Assembly (NCBI GenBank): GCA_023957835.1
Contig: JAMLGP010000001.1
Span: forward strand, 613,575-677,574
Direction: 5' to 3'
Length of the DNA: 64,000 nt
Source of the DNA: Homoserinimonas sp.
Lineage (GTDB): Bacteria > Actinomycetota > Actinomycetes > Actinomycetales > Microbacteriaceae
Shown here: piece by piece, positions 56,059 to 64,000 of the stretch
Numbering within the stretch: position 1 is the stretch's first letter
Layout: every line of letters starts with the position of its first letter
Translations under genes and position numbers: made by a program
Notes under the pieces: model-generated
Told to the model about the DNA's origin: nothing
Seen by the model: only the letters and a program-made list of their open reading frames with translations
The model's database searches: none

Positions 56059-56493
56059 TCAGGTTTCACTGAGAGCTTTTGCAAGCTCTTCAGGCTTTCT
56101 GGTTGAGATCAGCCAATAAGGGGTTGGATCTCTGGGATCGTTGAGCTCGACCTTGACGACCGGACGTATCCATCCTCGAATTAGCAGCCAGGCCCTCGCA
56201 TCCAGCTTCAGCCCTCTTTGAACGGTTGCCTCGGGCTCTCGAAAGGCCTCAACTCGTCCTATGAGCGACCTGGGGACCTTCGCCCCTCCGGCACGGAATT
56301 CCGTGTCCGTAACCTCCAGTTGAGGCGAGGTGAAGATCAGTAGCGCTCCGATGACCAGAAAGATGCCGGCTCCGGTTAGCACTCCGACGATCGGGTTGAT
56401 CGGCAGAAAGACCAGGATGGCCGCCGGTATCACGAGCGCAACTGCCAGCAGCACTCCGATTGAAACCCAAAGCCGTTCACGATAGATCGTCAT
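56059..56493 (-). CDS. DUF3093 membrane protein
   Basis: A 144-aa protein with two hydrophobic helices near the N-terminus (about 10-30 and 34-54) and a C-terminal domain with RAWLLIRGWIRPVVKVELNDPRDPTPYWLISTRKP, the conserved end of DUF3093. Found next to dut in many actinobacteria. The function is unknown. It is divergent from dut with 51 bp between starts. Confidence 0.9.
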   Translation of the reverse strand: MTIYRERLWVSIGVLLAVALVIPAAILVFLPINPIVGVLTGAGIFLVIGALLIFTSPQLEVTDTEFRAGGAKVPRSLIGRVEAFREPEATVQRGLKLDARAWLLIRGWIRPVVKVELNDPRDPTPYWLISTRKPEELAKALSET

Positions 56494-56544
56494 GAGTCCA
56501 TTCGATCAGATTCCGGCGGTAGTCGATTGCACTAACCTCAATGT

Positions 56545-57009
56545 GTGGAAGCAGAAGTTGAAGTTCTGTTCGTCGGCGATTCGGCACCGCAGTATTCCCA
56601 CCCGGGGGATGCCGGGGCCGATTTGCGCTCAACTGAGGATCTCGTCCTCGAACCCGGTCAACGGCAAACTGTACGAACAGGGCTCTCGATCGCCCTTCCG
56701 GACGGCTTCATGGCGCTCGTTGTTCCAAGAAGCGGACTCGCTGCCAGACACGGGCTCACCATCGTCAACAGCCCCGGTCTTGTGGATGCCGGCTATCGCG
56801 GAGAGATTCGGATCACTCTGCTGAACACCGATTTGCAGGCGCCATATTCGATCTCTGCCGGTGATCGAATCGCGCAATTGGTAGTGCTGCCTGTGCCGAG
56901 GGTTCGGTTTGTACAGGTAGGCTCACTCCCCGGAAGTCAAAGAGGAGACTCCGGGTTCGGATCCACCGGTTACGGTGGAGATCCGGCGGAAATCAGGGGA
57001 GGAGGCTGA
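56545..57009 (+). CDS. dut: dUTP diphosphatase
   Basis: A 154-aa trimeric-type dUTPase starting GTG 56545. The conserved motifs are in order: HPGDAGADLRS (motif 1), VVPRSGLA (2), GLVDAGYRGEI (3), SAGDRIAQLVV (4) and GDSGFGSTGYGG (5). It converts dUTP to dUMP and pyrophosphate, keeping uracil out of DNA and feeding dTMP synthesis. One base separates it from the DUF3710 gene. Confidence 0.96.
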   Translation: MEAEVEVLFVGDSAPQYSHPGDAGADLRSTEDLVLEPGQRQTVRTGLSIALPDGFMALVVPRSGLAARHGLTIVNSPGLVDAGYRGEIRITLLNTDLQAPYSISAGDRIAQLVVLPVPRVRFVQVGSLPGSQRGDSGFGSTGYGGDPAEIRGGG

Positions 57010-57010
57010 A

Positions 57011-57643
57011 ATGACCGATCCCGGTCAAACAGAAAGCGGGGAGACGTCGGATCAATCGAAGTCTGCGCCGGAGGACCGAGCAACCGCGGGACCGCTTGAC
57101 GAATCCGAAGCCAATGCCGTTCGACCCTATGTTGACCTTGGGGGAGTCAAGATTCTTCCACGAGAGGGCCTTCAGCTTCGGCTCGAAGTCGAAGAGGGCA
57201 GCAAGCGAGTGGTTGCAGTGGGGCTTGATTATGCGGATTCGAGCCTGCAGGTGCAGCCGTTCGCAGCTCCGCGAACAACCGGATTATGGCATGAAATTCG
57301 CGAACAGATTGCGGAACAAATTGCCAAACAGGGCGGCAAGTCGAAGGTGGTGCCCGGACCATTCGGTCCGGAACTAATGGCAGAAATTGTCGCAACCGCC
57401 CCTGGACAGCCCGGCACAAAGCGACTCGCAAGATTCATCGGAGTAGACGGCCCGCGCTGGTTCCTGCGGGGAGTTATCGCGGGCGCAGCCACCACGGACC
57501 CGGATGCCGCTGCGAAGGTTGAGGACCTGTTCAGAAGCATCGTCGTGGTCAGGGGTAATTCGCCGATGCCCCCGAGGGACCTGATCCCGATCATCGTTCC
57601 CGCTGCCGCAACTGACGCTTCGGGTGGAACGCAGAGTGTCTGA
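57011..57643 (+). CDS. DUF3710 protein
   Basis: A 210-aa protein starting ATG 57011 after GGGGAGGAGG. A disordered acidic N-terminus (about 40 residues) precedes a domain with VDLGGVKILPREGLQLRLEV and FIGVDGPRWFLRGVIAG, typical of DUF3710. It is always near dut in actinobacteria. No function is known. Its end overlaps the DUF3159 gene by 8 nt. Confidence 0.9.
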   Translation: MTDPGQTESGETSDQSKSAPEDRATAGPLDESEANAVRPYVDLGGVKILPREGLQLRLEVEEGSKRVVAVGLDYADSSLQVQPFAAPRTTGLWHEIREQIAEQIAKQGGKSKVVPGPFGPELMAEIVATAPGQPGTKRLARFIGVDGPRWFLRGVIAGAATTDPDAAAKVEDLFRSIVVVRGNSPMPPRDLIPIIVPAAATDASGGTQSV

Positions 57644-58343
57644 ACCGGAAAGCTTTAAGGACGCACTTCAACAGGCGGTTCGAAAAGCGGGAATCGCGAA
57701 AGTAGAACCGGGCGAAGTTCCGACCGCCAAGTCCCTGCTGGAGGCAGTAGGCGGGGTCAGAGGGCTGATCGAGGCGATCCTCCCTGGACTCGGTTTCCTT
57801 GTCGCGTACGCGATCACGCGGCAGCTGGTTCCCTCGGTAATTGCCCCTGTGATTATCGCGCTGGCCTTCGTTCTGGTTCGACTATTTACCAGGAGCAATC
57901 CGACTCAGGCGATCGCCGGGGTGTTCGGAATTGCTCTTTCCGCCGGGCTCGCGCTCTGGACCGGAAATGCCGCCGACAACTTTGCTCTCGGCCTCATTAT
58001 CAATTTGTCGAGCGTCATCGTTCTACTTCTAAGCATCATCGTCAAGTGGCCCCTTATTGGTCTAATCGTCGGTCTGCTCACCAATGAGCCAACTGAGTGG
58101 CGCAAGCATCCGGCCAAGCGAAAGGTGCTCACTCTCGTCACCTGGCTCTGGGTGGGCCTTTTCGGGTTGAGGCTCGCCGTCCAGGCTCCGATGTATTTCT
58201 CCCATCAGGTTGAATGGCTCGCTGCGACCAAGTTGCTTATGGGGGTACCGCTCTACGCTGCGATGCTCTGGGTCACCTGGCTGCTTGTCACTTCGGTGTA
58301 CCGAAAGCTGCCCGTGGGTCGCGACATTCCGACCGGTCGCTGA
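57636..58343 (+). CDS. DUF3159 membrane protein
   Basis: A 235-aa protein with about five membrane helices (near 46-62, 66-80, 93-108, 113-135 and further C-terminal ones). The conserved family pieces are LLEAVGGVRGLIEAILPGLGF and LTNEPTEWRKHPAKRKVL. I took GTG 57636 (MSEPESFKDAL); GTG 57624 would add four residues. Function unknown. It ends the dut-DUF3710-DUF3159 operon, 60 bp before acnA. Confidence 0.88.
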   Translation: MSEPESFKDALQQAVRKAGIAKVEPGEVPTAKSLLEAVGGVRGLIEAILPGLGFLVAYAITRQLVPSVIAPVIIALAFVLVRLFTRSNPTQAIAGVFGIALSAGLALWTGNAADNFALGLIINLSSVIVLLLSIIVKWPLIGLIVGLLTNEPTEWRKHPAKRKVLTLVTWLWVGLFGLRLAVQAPMYFSHQVEWLAATKLLMGVPLYAAMLWVTWLLVTSVYRKLPVGRDIPTGR

Positions 58344-58362
58344 CTCTCGGCGTGCTAGAATT

Positions 58363-58380
58363 TATCTCGATATCAAGATA
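58363..58380. promoter_or_regulatory. 18-bp palindrome at the acnA promoter
   Basis: TATCTCGATATCAAGATA is symmetric at 16 of 18 positions. TAGAAT at 58356-58361 could be a -10 box, putting the transcription start inside the palindrome and 30-40 nt before the acnA ATG. It looks like a repressor operator; the protein is unknown. Confidence 0.6.
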
Positions 58381-58403
58381 CTTTGTGATGGATTGGGGAC
58401 CGA

Positions 58404-61112
58404 ATGTCGGCTATTGACAGCTTTGGAGCCAGGAGCAGCCTCGAAGTAGGCGGCAAGTCGTATCGAGTCTTCCGGATCGACAAAGTGGCCGGTCACGAGA
58501 AGCTGCCGTTCAGCCTCAAGGTGCTGCTCGAGAATCAACTTCGAACCGAAGATGGCAAGAACGTTACGAAGCGGCAGATAGAAGCGCTGGGATCCTGGGA
58601 TCCGAACGCGGAGCCGGATACGGAGATTCAGTTCACTCCGGCGAGGGTCATCATGCAGGACTTCACCGGCGTCCCGTGCATTGTCGATCTCGCCACCATG
58701 CGCGAAGCTGTAGCCGAGCTCGGGGGAGACCCAAAGAAAATCAACCCGCTGGCTCCCGCCGAAATGGTTATCGACCACTCAGTGATTGCCGATTTGTTCG
58801 GCACTGAGAATGCTTTCCAGCGAAACGTCGAAATCGAATACGAGCGAAACGGCGAGAGGTACCAGTTCCTGCGCTGGGGCCAGACAGCGTTTGACGACTT
58901 CAAGGTCGTGCCACCCGGAACCGGAATCGTCCACCAGGTGAATATCGAGTACCTCGCGAGAGTCGCGATGACCCGGGAGATCGACGGCGAGCTCAACGTC
59001 TATCCGGACACCCTCGTCGGGACGGACTCTCACACGACGATGGTTAACGGCCTCGGCGTGCTCGGCTGGGGAGTCGGCGGAATCGAGGCGGAGGCCGCGA
59101 TGCTCGGCCAGCCGGTATCGATGCTCATTCCGAAGGTCGTCGGCTTCAAGCTCACCGGAGAGATCCCTTCAGGGGTGACCGCTACGGATGTCGTGCTAAC
59201 GATCACCGAAATGCTGCGCAAGCAGGGCGTCGTCGGAAAGTTCGTTGAGTTCTACGGCAACGGAGTCGCTCAGGTTCCTCTCGCCAATCGCGCGACCATA
59301 GGAAACATGAGTCCGGAGTTCGGTTCAACTGCGGCCATGTTCCCAATCGATCAGGTGACTCTCGACTACCTCGAATTGACCGGCAGAAGCCGCGAGCAGA
59401 TTGAACTGGTCGAGGCGTACTCGAAGCTGCAGGGACTTTGGCACGACCCGGCAGTCGAGCCGGTATTCAGCGAATACATGGAACTGGATCTTGGAACTGT
59501 GGTGCCTTCCATCGCGGGCCCGAAGAGGCCCCAGGACCGAATCATCCTCTCCGAATCGAAGAAGCGCTTTGAGCAGGACCTGAACAATTACGTTTCCGGA
59601 GCCGCATCGACTCCGACGAAGGTGAAGACCGGGGATGGCCGAGAGTTTTCCGTAGACAACGGCTCGGTCGCAATTGCCGCCATCACCTCTTGCACCAACA
59701 CTTCCAACCCGTCGGTCATGCTCGCTGCGGGCCTGCTCGCCAAGAACGCAGCCCGCAAGGGGCTCAAAACCAAGCCCTGGGTGAAAACCACCCTTGCGCC
59801 CGGCTCCAAAGTGGTAACCGACTACTACGCGAAAGCTGGCCTGGACAAGTACCTCGAAGAGCTCGGCTTTTACCTTGTCGGTTACGGCTGCACGACCTGC
59901 ATAGGCAACTCCGGTCCTCTCGAGGACGAAATCTCGAGAGCCGTCAATGAGAACGATCTGGCTGTTACCGCCGTGCTCTCTGGCAACCGAAACTTCGAGG
60001 GCCGGATCAACCCAGACGTGAAGATGAATTATCTGGCCAGTCCGCCGCTCGTAGTTGCTTATGCGCTCGCCGGGACTATGGACTTCGACTTCGACTCTCA
60101 ACCTCTCGGAAGTGACTCTTCGGGATCGGATGTCTATCTCAGGGACATCTGGCCAGCAGCATCCGAGGTTCAGGAGGCGATCGATCAGTCGATCGACAGC
60201 TCGATGTTCACCAAGGAGTATTCCGGGGTGTTCGAGGGAGACGAACGCTGGAAGTCCCTCCCAACCCCGGACGGCGATGTATTCGAATGGAACGAGCAGT
60301 CAACCTATGTTCGCCGTCCGCCTTACTTTGACGGAATGACTCTCGAACTCACCCCGGTAAAGGACATCGAGGGAGCCAGAGTGCTCGCAGCTCTCGGCGA
60401 CTCGGTTACGACTGACCACATCAGTCCCGCCGGCAGCATCAAGGCTGACAGCCCCGCAGGCCGCTACCTGACCGCTCACGGAATCGAAAGGAAGGACTTC
60501 AACTCCTACGGTTCCAGGCGGGGAAATCACGAAGTAATGATTCGCGGCACTTTCGCCAACATTCGGCTGAGAAACCAGTTGCTGGCATCGGAAAACGACG
60601 GTGCCGGGGTAGAGGGAGGCTATACCCGCGACTTCACAAAGGCGGATGCCCCGCAGGCCTTCATCTATGACGCTTCAGAGGCGTATCAGGCGGCGGGAAT
60701 TCCGCTGGTTGTGCTCGCTGGTAAGGAGTACGGCTCTGGGTCCAGCAGAGACTGGGCGGCGAAGGGCACGAGCCTGCTCGGGGTGCACGCGGTTATAGCC
60801 GAAAGCTTCGAGCGGATTCACCGTTCAAATCTCATCGGTATGGGAGTTATTCCGCTCCAGTTCCCCGATGGAGAATCGTGGTCGAGCCTCGGTCTTGACG
60901 GAACTGAGGCAATCAGCATCCACGGCCTTGAGAAGCTGAACGAAGGAGAGACTCCTTCCACGCTGCGGGTCACTGCCGAACCGACGGAGCACTCTGCTCC
61001 CGGACGCAAGGCGATCCAATTCGACGCGAAAGTACGGATTGACACTCCGGGGGAGGCCGACTATTACCGCAACGGCGGCATCCTTCAGTTCGTACTCAGG
61101 TCCCTCGTCTGA
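58404..61112 (+). CDS. acnA: Aconitate hydratase A
   Basis: A 902-aa AcnA-type aconitase that interconverts citrate and isocitrate in the TCA cycle. The three [4Fe-4S] cysteines are in [11 protein letters not shown] (near residue 430) and CTTCIGNSG (near 496 and 499). Substrate-binding segments include [14 protein letters not shown], and the swivel domain has [16 protein letters not shown]. An 18-bp palindrome at the promoter suggests dedicated transcriptional control. As an iron-sulfur protein it may also respond to iron or oxidative stress. Confidence 0.97.
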   Translation: MSAIDSFGARSSLEVGGKSYRVFRIDKVAGHEKLPFSLKVLLENQLRTEDGKNVTKRQIEALGSWDPNAEPDTEIQFTPARVIMQDFTGVPCIVDLATMREAVAELGGDPKKINPLAPAEMVIDHSVIADLFGTENAFQRNVEIEYERNGERYQFLRWGQTAFDDFKVVPPGTGIVHQVNIEYLARVAMTREIDGELNVYPDTLVGTDSHTTMVNGLGVLGWGVGGIEAEAAMLGQPVSMLIPKVVGFKLTGEIPSGVTATDVVLTITEMLRKQGVVGKFVEFYGNGVAQVPLANRATIGNMSPEFGSTAAMFPIDQVTLDYLELTGRSREQIELVEAYSKLQGLWHDPAVEPVFSEYMELDLGTVVPSIAGPKRPQDRIILSESKKRFEQDLNNYVSGAASTPTKVKTGDGREFSVDNGSVAIAAITSCTNTSNPSVMLAAGLLAKNAARKGLKTKPWVKTTLAPGSKVVTDYYAKAGLDKYLEELGFYLVGYGCTTCIGNSGPLEDEISRAVNENDLAVTAVLSGNRNFEGRINPDVKMNYLASPPLVVAYALAGTMDFDFDSQPLGSDSSGSDVYLRDIWPAASEVQEAIDQSIDSSMFTKEYSGVFEGDERWKSLPTPDGDVFEWNEQSTYVRRPPYFDGMTLELTPVKDIEGARVLAALGDSVTTDHISPAGSIKADSPAGRYLTAHGIERKDFNSYGSRRGNHEVMIRGTFANIRLRNQLLASENDGAGVEGGYTRDFTKADAPQAFIYDASEAYQAAGIPLVVLAGKEYGSGSSRDWAAKGTSLLGVHAVIAESFERIHRSNLIGMGVIPLQFPDGESWSSLGLDGTEAISIHGLEKLNEGETPSTLRVTAEPTEHSAPGRKAIQFDAKVRIDTPGEADYYRNGGILQFVLRSLV

Positions 61113-61135
61113 GTACGAACTGACGCCGGCTAAGT

Positions 61136-63259
61136 TCAATCCACTCCGCGAATCGGCGGGTGGTGGAAGGTGTCATTGAAGACCCGCTCAGAGGCGCCAA
61201 CCCGATCCAGGTAAGGGGTAGCGCCACCCATTTGGAAGGGCCAACCGGCTCCGATAATCATGCAAAGGTCGATGTCGTCGGGTTCGGAGACGACGCCTTC
61301 CTTTAGCATCCGATGGATTTCATCGGCGAGGCCGTCCTCGACGCGTCGAAGAATTTCCTCTCCATCGGCTGGAGTCTTGCCTCCGCTGAAAAGTTCGACG
61401 GCTTTGGGGTCGAATCCGGTGATCTTGCCCTTGCCGTCGCGGTTGAAGATTTTGCCGTATTCCGCGAGCTTGTGAAGGCTCGCACCGTCGTAGTAGCGGT
61501 CGGGGAATGCTTCGTGGTGGGTGTCGAGCACGTGTGCTGCCACCGGCAGGCCCACCATTTCCAGCAGTTCAAACGGAGTCATCGGCAGGCCGAACGGCTT
61601 GATAGATTCGTTCACCACTTCAAACGAGGTGCCTTCGTCGAGGGCCCGCACTGCCTCGCCCAGCAGCCTGGCAAGGATCCTGTTCACGACGAAACCGGGG
61701 GTATCCGAAGTGATCACGGCGTTCTTCCTGAGAGAACCCGCGGTGACCATGGCCGTACTTAGCGTCGCGTCGTCGGTCTTCTTGCTCCGGACTACTTCCA
61801 CGAGAGGCATGACCGCAACCGGGTTGAAGAAGTGGAATCCGACTAGTCTCTCTGGGTGCTTGAGCTTTGCGCCAATCTGTCCCACGTTGAGCGAAGAGGT
61901 GTTGGTCGCGAGAATCGCGGTCTCGCTCAAATGGGGTTCGATCTCGGCGAAGACGTCCTGCTTGACCTTGAGATCCTCGAATACTGCTTCGATTACCCAG
62001 TCGCAGTCCGCGAAATCAGTCTTGTCGGTTGTTCCCGAAATAAGGCCGTTCAATCGATTGGATTCATCCTGGTCGATTCGGCCCTTCTCCAGCAGGCTCT
62101 TGATTTCTCCGCGGATGTAGTCGAGTCCCTTGTCGACTCTCGCCATGTCCAGGTCGGTAATTACTACCGGGACCCGCAGTCGCCGAAGGAAGAGCAGCGC
62201 GAACTGGCTGGCCATGAGTCCCGCGCCAATCACTCCGACTTTGGTTATCGATCTGGCCAGAGCCTTGTCGGGCGCCCCGGCCGGATGCTTCGTCCGCTTT
62301 TGAACCAGATTGAACGCGTAAATGCTCGCCCGGAACTGGTCGCCCGTGATGAGTTCTGACAGCCGTTCGTCCTCGGCAGCGAAACCCGTCTTCTTGTCCG
62401 TGTTTCGCGCTGCCGAAAGCAAGTCGAGGGCGGCGTACGGAGACTTTGCGACCTTGCCGATCTTGCTTTCCAGGGACTTGCGGGCGATGTCGATTGCGAG
62501 CGGCCACTTGACCGTGCGTTCGATTTTTCCGGGCTCGTTCTTTCGCTTTACCTTGATTCGCCCGGAAACGACGTCATCGGCCCACTTGATCGATTCCTCG
62601 AGGAAGTTCGCCGGGGAGAACATGGCGTCCGCGATTCCGAGTTCCAGGACATCCCTGCCCTTGAGGGTGCGGTTGTTCTTTAGCGGATTTTCGATAATGA
62701 CCTTTAGCGCATTCTCGATCCCGATGAGGTTCGGCAGCAGCCATGCGCCTCCCCATCCGGGGAATATTCCAAGAAACACCTCCGGCAGGGCGAGGGCTGC
62801 GATTGAACTATCCACCGTTCGGTAGTGGGCATTGAGCGCGATCTCGACTCCGCCGCCGAGAGCGAGCCCGTTGATGAAGACGAACGAAGGGACGCCCAGT
62901 TCCGAAAGGGAACCGAGGGCAGCATGGCCCTGTTGGGCGATCAACTTCGCCGTTTCACGATCCGGAATGGTGCTTGCCTGGGTCAGGTCGGCTCCTGCCG
63001 CGAGAATGTACTGCTTTCCGGTTACCGCGACCGCGTGGATTTCGCCCTTTGCCGCGCGGGCCTTCAATTCCGCAAGCCTGTCCGCATATTCCTTCAAGGT
63101 CGCAGGACCCAGGGTGTTGGGTCTTGAGTGGTCCTTGCCATTGTCGAGGGTAAGCAGAGCCAGAATTTTGCCACCTGAAATCGGCACGTCCCGCACGAGG
63201 GAATGAGTGACTACCTCATCCTTTGAACGCTCAAGCAAGGCGTCGAACTTGTCTGCCAT
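61136..63259 (-). CDS. fadJ: Fatty-acid oxidation multifunctional protein (enoyl-CoA hydratase / 3-hydroxyacyl-CoA dehydrogenase)
   Basis: A 707-aa fusion. The N-terminal crotonase part (to about 300) has FINGLALGGGVEIALNAHY and the oxyanion-hole LPEVFLGIFPGWGG. The dehydrogenase part has the NAD motif VGVIGAGLMASQFALL near 345, NTSSLNVGQIG and HFFNPVAVMPLVEV, and ends in the paired C-terminal domains. It hydrates enoyl-CoA and oxidises 3-hydroxyacyl-CoA in beta-oxidation. One base separates it from the thiolase gene upstream, forming a fadA-fadJ operon. Confidence 0.93.
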   Translation of the reverse strand: MADKFDALLERSKDEVVTHSLVRDVPISGGKILALLTLDNGKDHSRPNTLGPATLKEYADRLAELKARAAKGEIHAVAVTGKQYILAAGADLTQASTIPDRETAKLIAQQGHAALGSLSELGVPSFVFINGLALGGGVEIALNAHYRTVDSSIAALALPEVFLGIFPGWGGAWLLPNLIGIENALKVIIENPLKNNRTLKGRDVLELGIADAMFSPANFLEESIKWADDVVSGRIKVKRKNEPGKIERTVKWPLAIDIARKSLESKIGKVAKSPYAALDLLSAARNTDKKTGFAAEDERLSELITGDQFRASIYAFNLVQKRTKHPAGAPDKALARSITKVGVIGAGLMASQFALLFLRRLRVPVVITDLDMARVDKGLDYIRGEIKSLLEKGRIDQDESNRLNGLISGTTDKTDFADCDWVIEAVFEDLKVKQDVFAEIEPHLSETAILATNTSSLNVGQIGAKLKHPERLVGFHFFNPVAVMPLVEVVRSKKTDDATLSTAMVTAGSLRKNAVITSDTPGFVVNRILARLLGEAVRALDEGTSFEVVNESIKPFGLPMTPFELLEMVGLPVAAHVLDTHHEAFPDRYYDGASLHKLAEYGKIFNRDGKGKITGFDPKAVELFSGGKTPADGEEILRRVEDGLADEIHRMLKEGVVSEPDDIDLCMIIGAGWPFQMGGATPYLDRVGASERVFNDTFHHPPIRGVD

Positions 63260-63260
63260 T

Positions 63261-64000
63261 TCAGTTCTTCTTTCCGTCGTAGTGCGGGTTCTCCCAGATG
63301 ACCGAGCCGCCCTGGCCGAGGCCGATGCACATTGCGGTCAGTCCGTATCGGACCTCGGGGTGCTCCTCGAATTGCCTCGCGAGCTGAATCATGAGCCGAA
63401 CGCCAGATGAGGCCAGAGGATGCCCGATCGCGATCGCGCCTCCCCACAGATTGACTCGCGGGTCGTCATCGGCGATTCCGAAGTGGTTGAGGAAGGAAAG
63501 AACCTGCACGGCGAAGGCCTCATTGAGTTCAAACAGGCCGATGTCACCAATCGACAGCCCGGCCTTCTTCAACGCCTTTTCGGTTGAGGGGATAGGCCCG
63601 ATTCCCATGATCTCGGGCTCCACTCCGGCGAAGGCGAAGCTCACGAGCCGCATTTTCGCTCCGAGTCCGAATTCTTTGGCCGCGTTAGCACTGGCAATCA
63701 GGCTCACGGTCGCACCATCGTTCAGTCCTGAAGAGTTTCCCGCGGTGACCCGGCCGTGCGGCCTGAACGGGGTCTTGAGGCCCGCGAGCCCCTCCATGGT
63801 CGTTTCCGGACGCGGGGCCTCATCTCGCTCGGCGAGTCCCCAGCCGGAGTCTGTGCGGATAGCTACCGGGATTAGGTCCGGCTGAATCTTGCCAGCCTCG
63901 TAGGCCGCAGCCAGCTTGTGCTGGCTGTTCATGGCGAACCTGTCGGCCCGCTCTTTGGTCAGTTCCGGAAAGCGATCGTGAATTCGCTCCGCAGTTGCCC
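63261..64000 (-). CDS. fadA: Acetyl-CoA C-acyltransferase (thiolase), 5' end beyond window
   Basis: The frame is open to the right edge, so the N-terminus with the nucleophilic Cys is not visible. The visible 246 codons include FAMNSQHKLAAAYEAG, the loop VTAGNSSGLNDGA, ELNEAFAVQ, NLWGGAIAIGHPLASSG (with the catalytic His) and the C-terminal active-site MCIGLGQGG. It cleaves 3-ketoacyl-CoA to acetyl-CoA and a shortened acyl-CoA, the last step of the pathway carried out with the fadJ product just downstream. Confidence 0.93.
   Translation of the reverse strand, partial: ATAERIHDRFPELTKERADRFAMNSQHKLAAAYEAGKIQPDLIPVAIRTDSGWGLAERDEAPRPETTMEGLAGLKTPFRPHGRVTAGNSSGLNDGATVSLIASANAAKEFGLGAKMRLVSFAFAGVEPEIMGIGPIPSTEKALKKAGLSIGDIGLFELNEAFAVQVLSFLNHFGIADDDPRVNLWGGAIAIGHPLASSGVRLMIQLARQFEEHPEVRYGLTAMCIGLGQGGSVIWENPHYDGKKN

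Overview
The window is chromosomal DNA of a high-G+C actinomycete, most likely Micrococcales and perhaps Microbacteriaceae. The right half (about 34.6-64 kb) has a typical actinobacterial housekeeping order: glnA with a GlnR box, DUF4191, pepA-lpdA-sucB, the primary sigma factor with a long Lys/Ala/Pro-rich N-terminus, DUF7455, parE/parC, sepH, DUF4193, DUF3093, dut, DUF3710, DUF3159, acnA and a fatty-acid beta-oxidation pair. No tRNA, rRNA or CRISPR array was seen.

The left half (1 to about 34.1 kb) is a mobile island whose left end lies outside the window. It starts with a leftward ArdC-like antirestriction gene. Next is a regulatory region with four near-identical 14-bp palindromes over a clear promoter, driving an operon of EspR-like regulator, ImmA/IrrE peptidase, seven-TM protein and alpha/beta hydrolase. 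A complete type 1 BREX operon follows (brxA-brxB-brxC-pglX-pglZ-brxL), preceded by a small excisionase-like HTH gene. It is trailed, 3 nt after brxL, by an unrecognised 433-aa gene with a C-terminal HEPN-like R-x4-H motif. The brxL product appears to end in an MIT_C-like domain.

The island's own MobF relaxase gene (traA) is split in two by an 8,882-bp element. Its ends can be fixed from the sequence: an 8-bp direct repeat (CTCGGCTA) flanks it, removing it restores one uninterrupted 1,186-codon traA frame, and joining its ends rebuilds a near-perfect palindromic attP centred on TA. The inner element carries an Erm 23S rRNA methyltransferase with an attenuator-like leader (21-codon leader ORF plus an RBS-blocking hairpin), its own complete MobF relaxase, a tandem-MerR regulator, three small or unknown genes and a large serine integrase. 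This is a mobilizable resistance element parked inside the conjugation gene of a defence island.

Four mobility-related genes of the two nested elements (both relaxases, the 291-aa gene and the integrase) have their ribosome-binding site or start codon inside a perfect or near-perfect hairpin. This arrangement would silence translation of read-through transcripts. To the right of traA lie a TIR-domain gene and a DUF5677-like gene, a probable second defence module, then a gene-poor stretch and a 17-bp-stem terminator before glnA.
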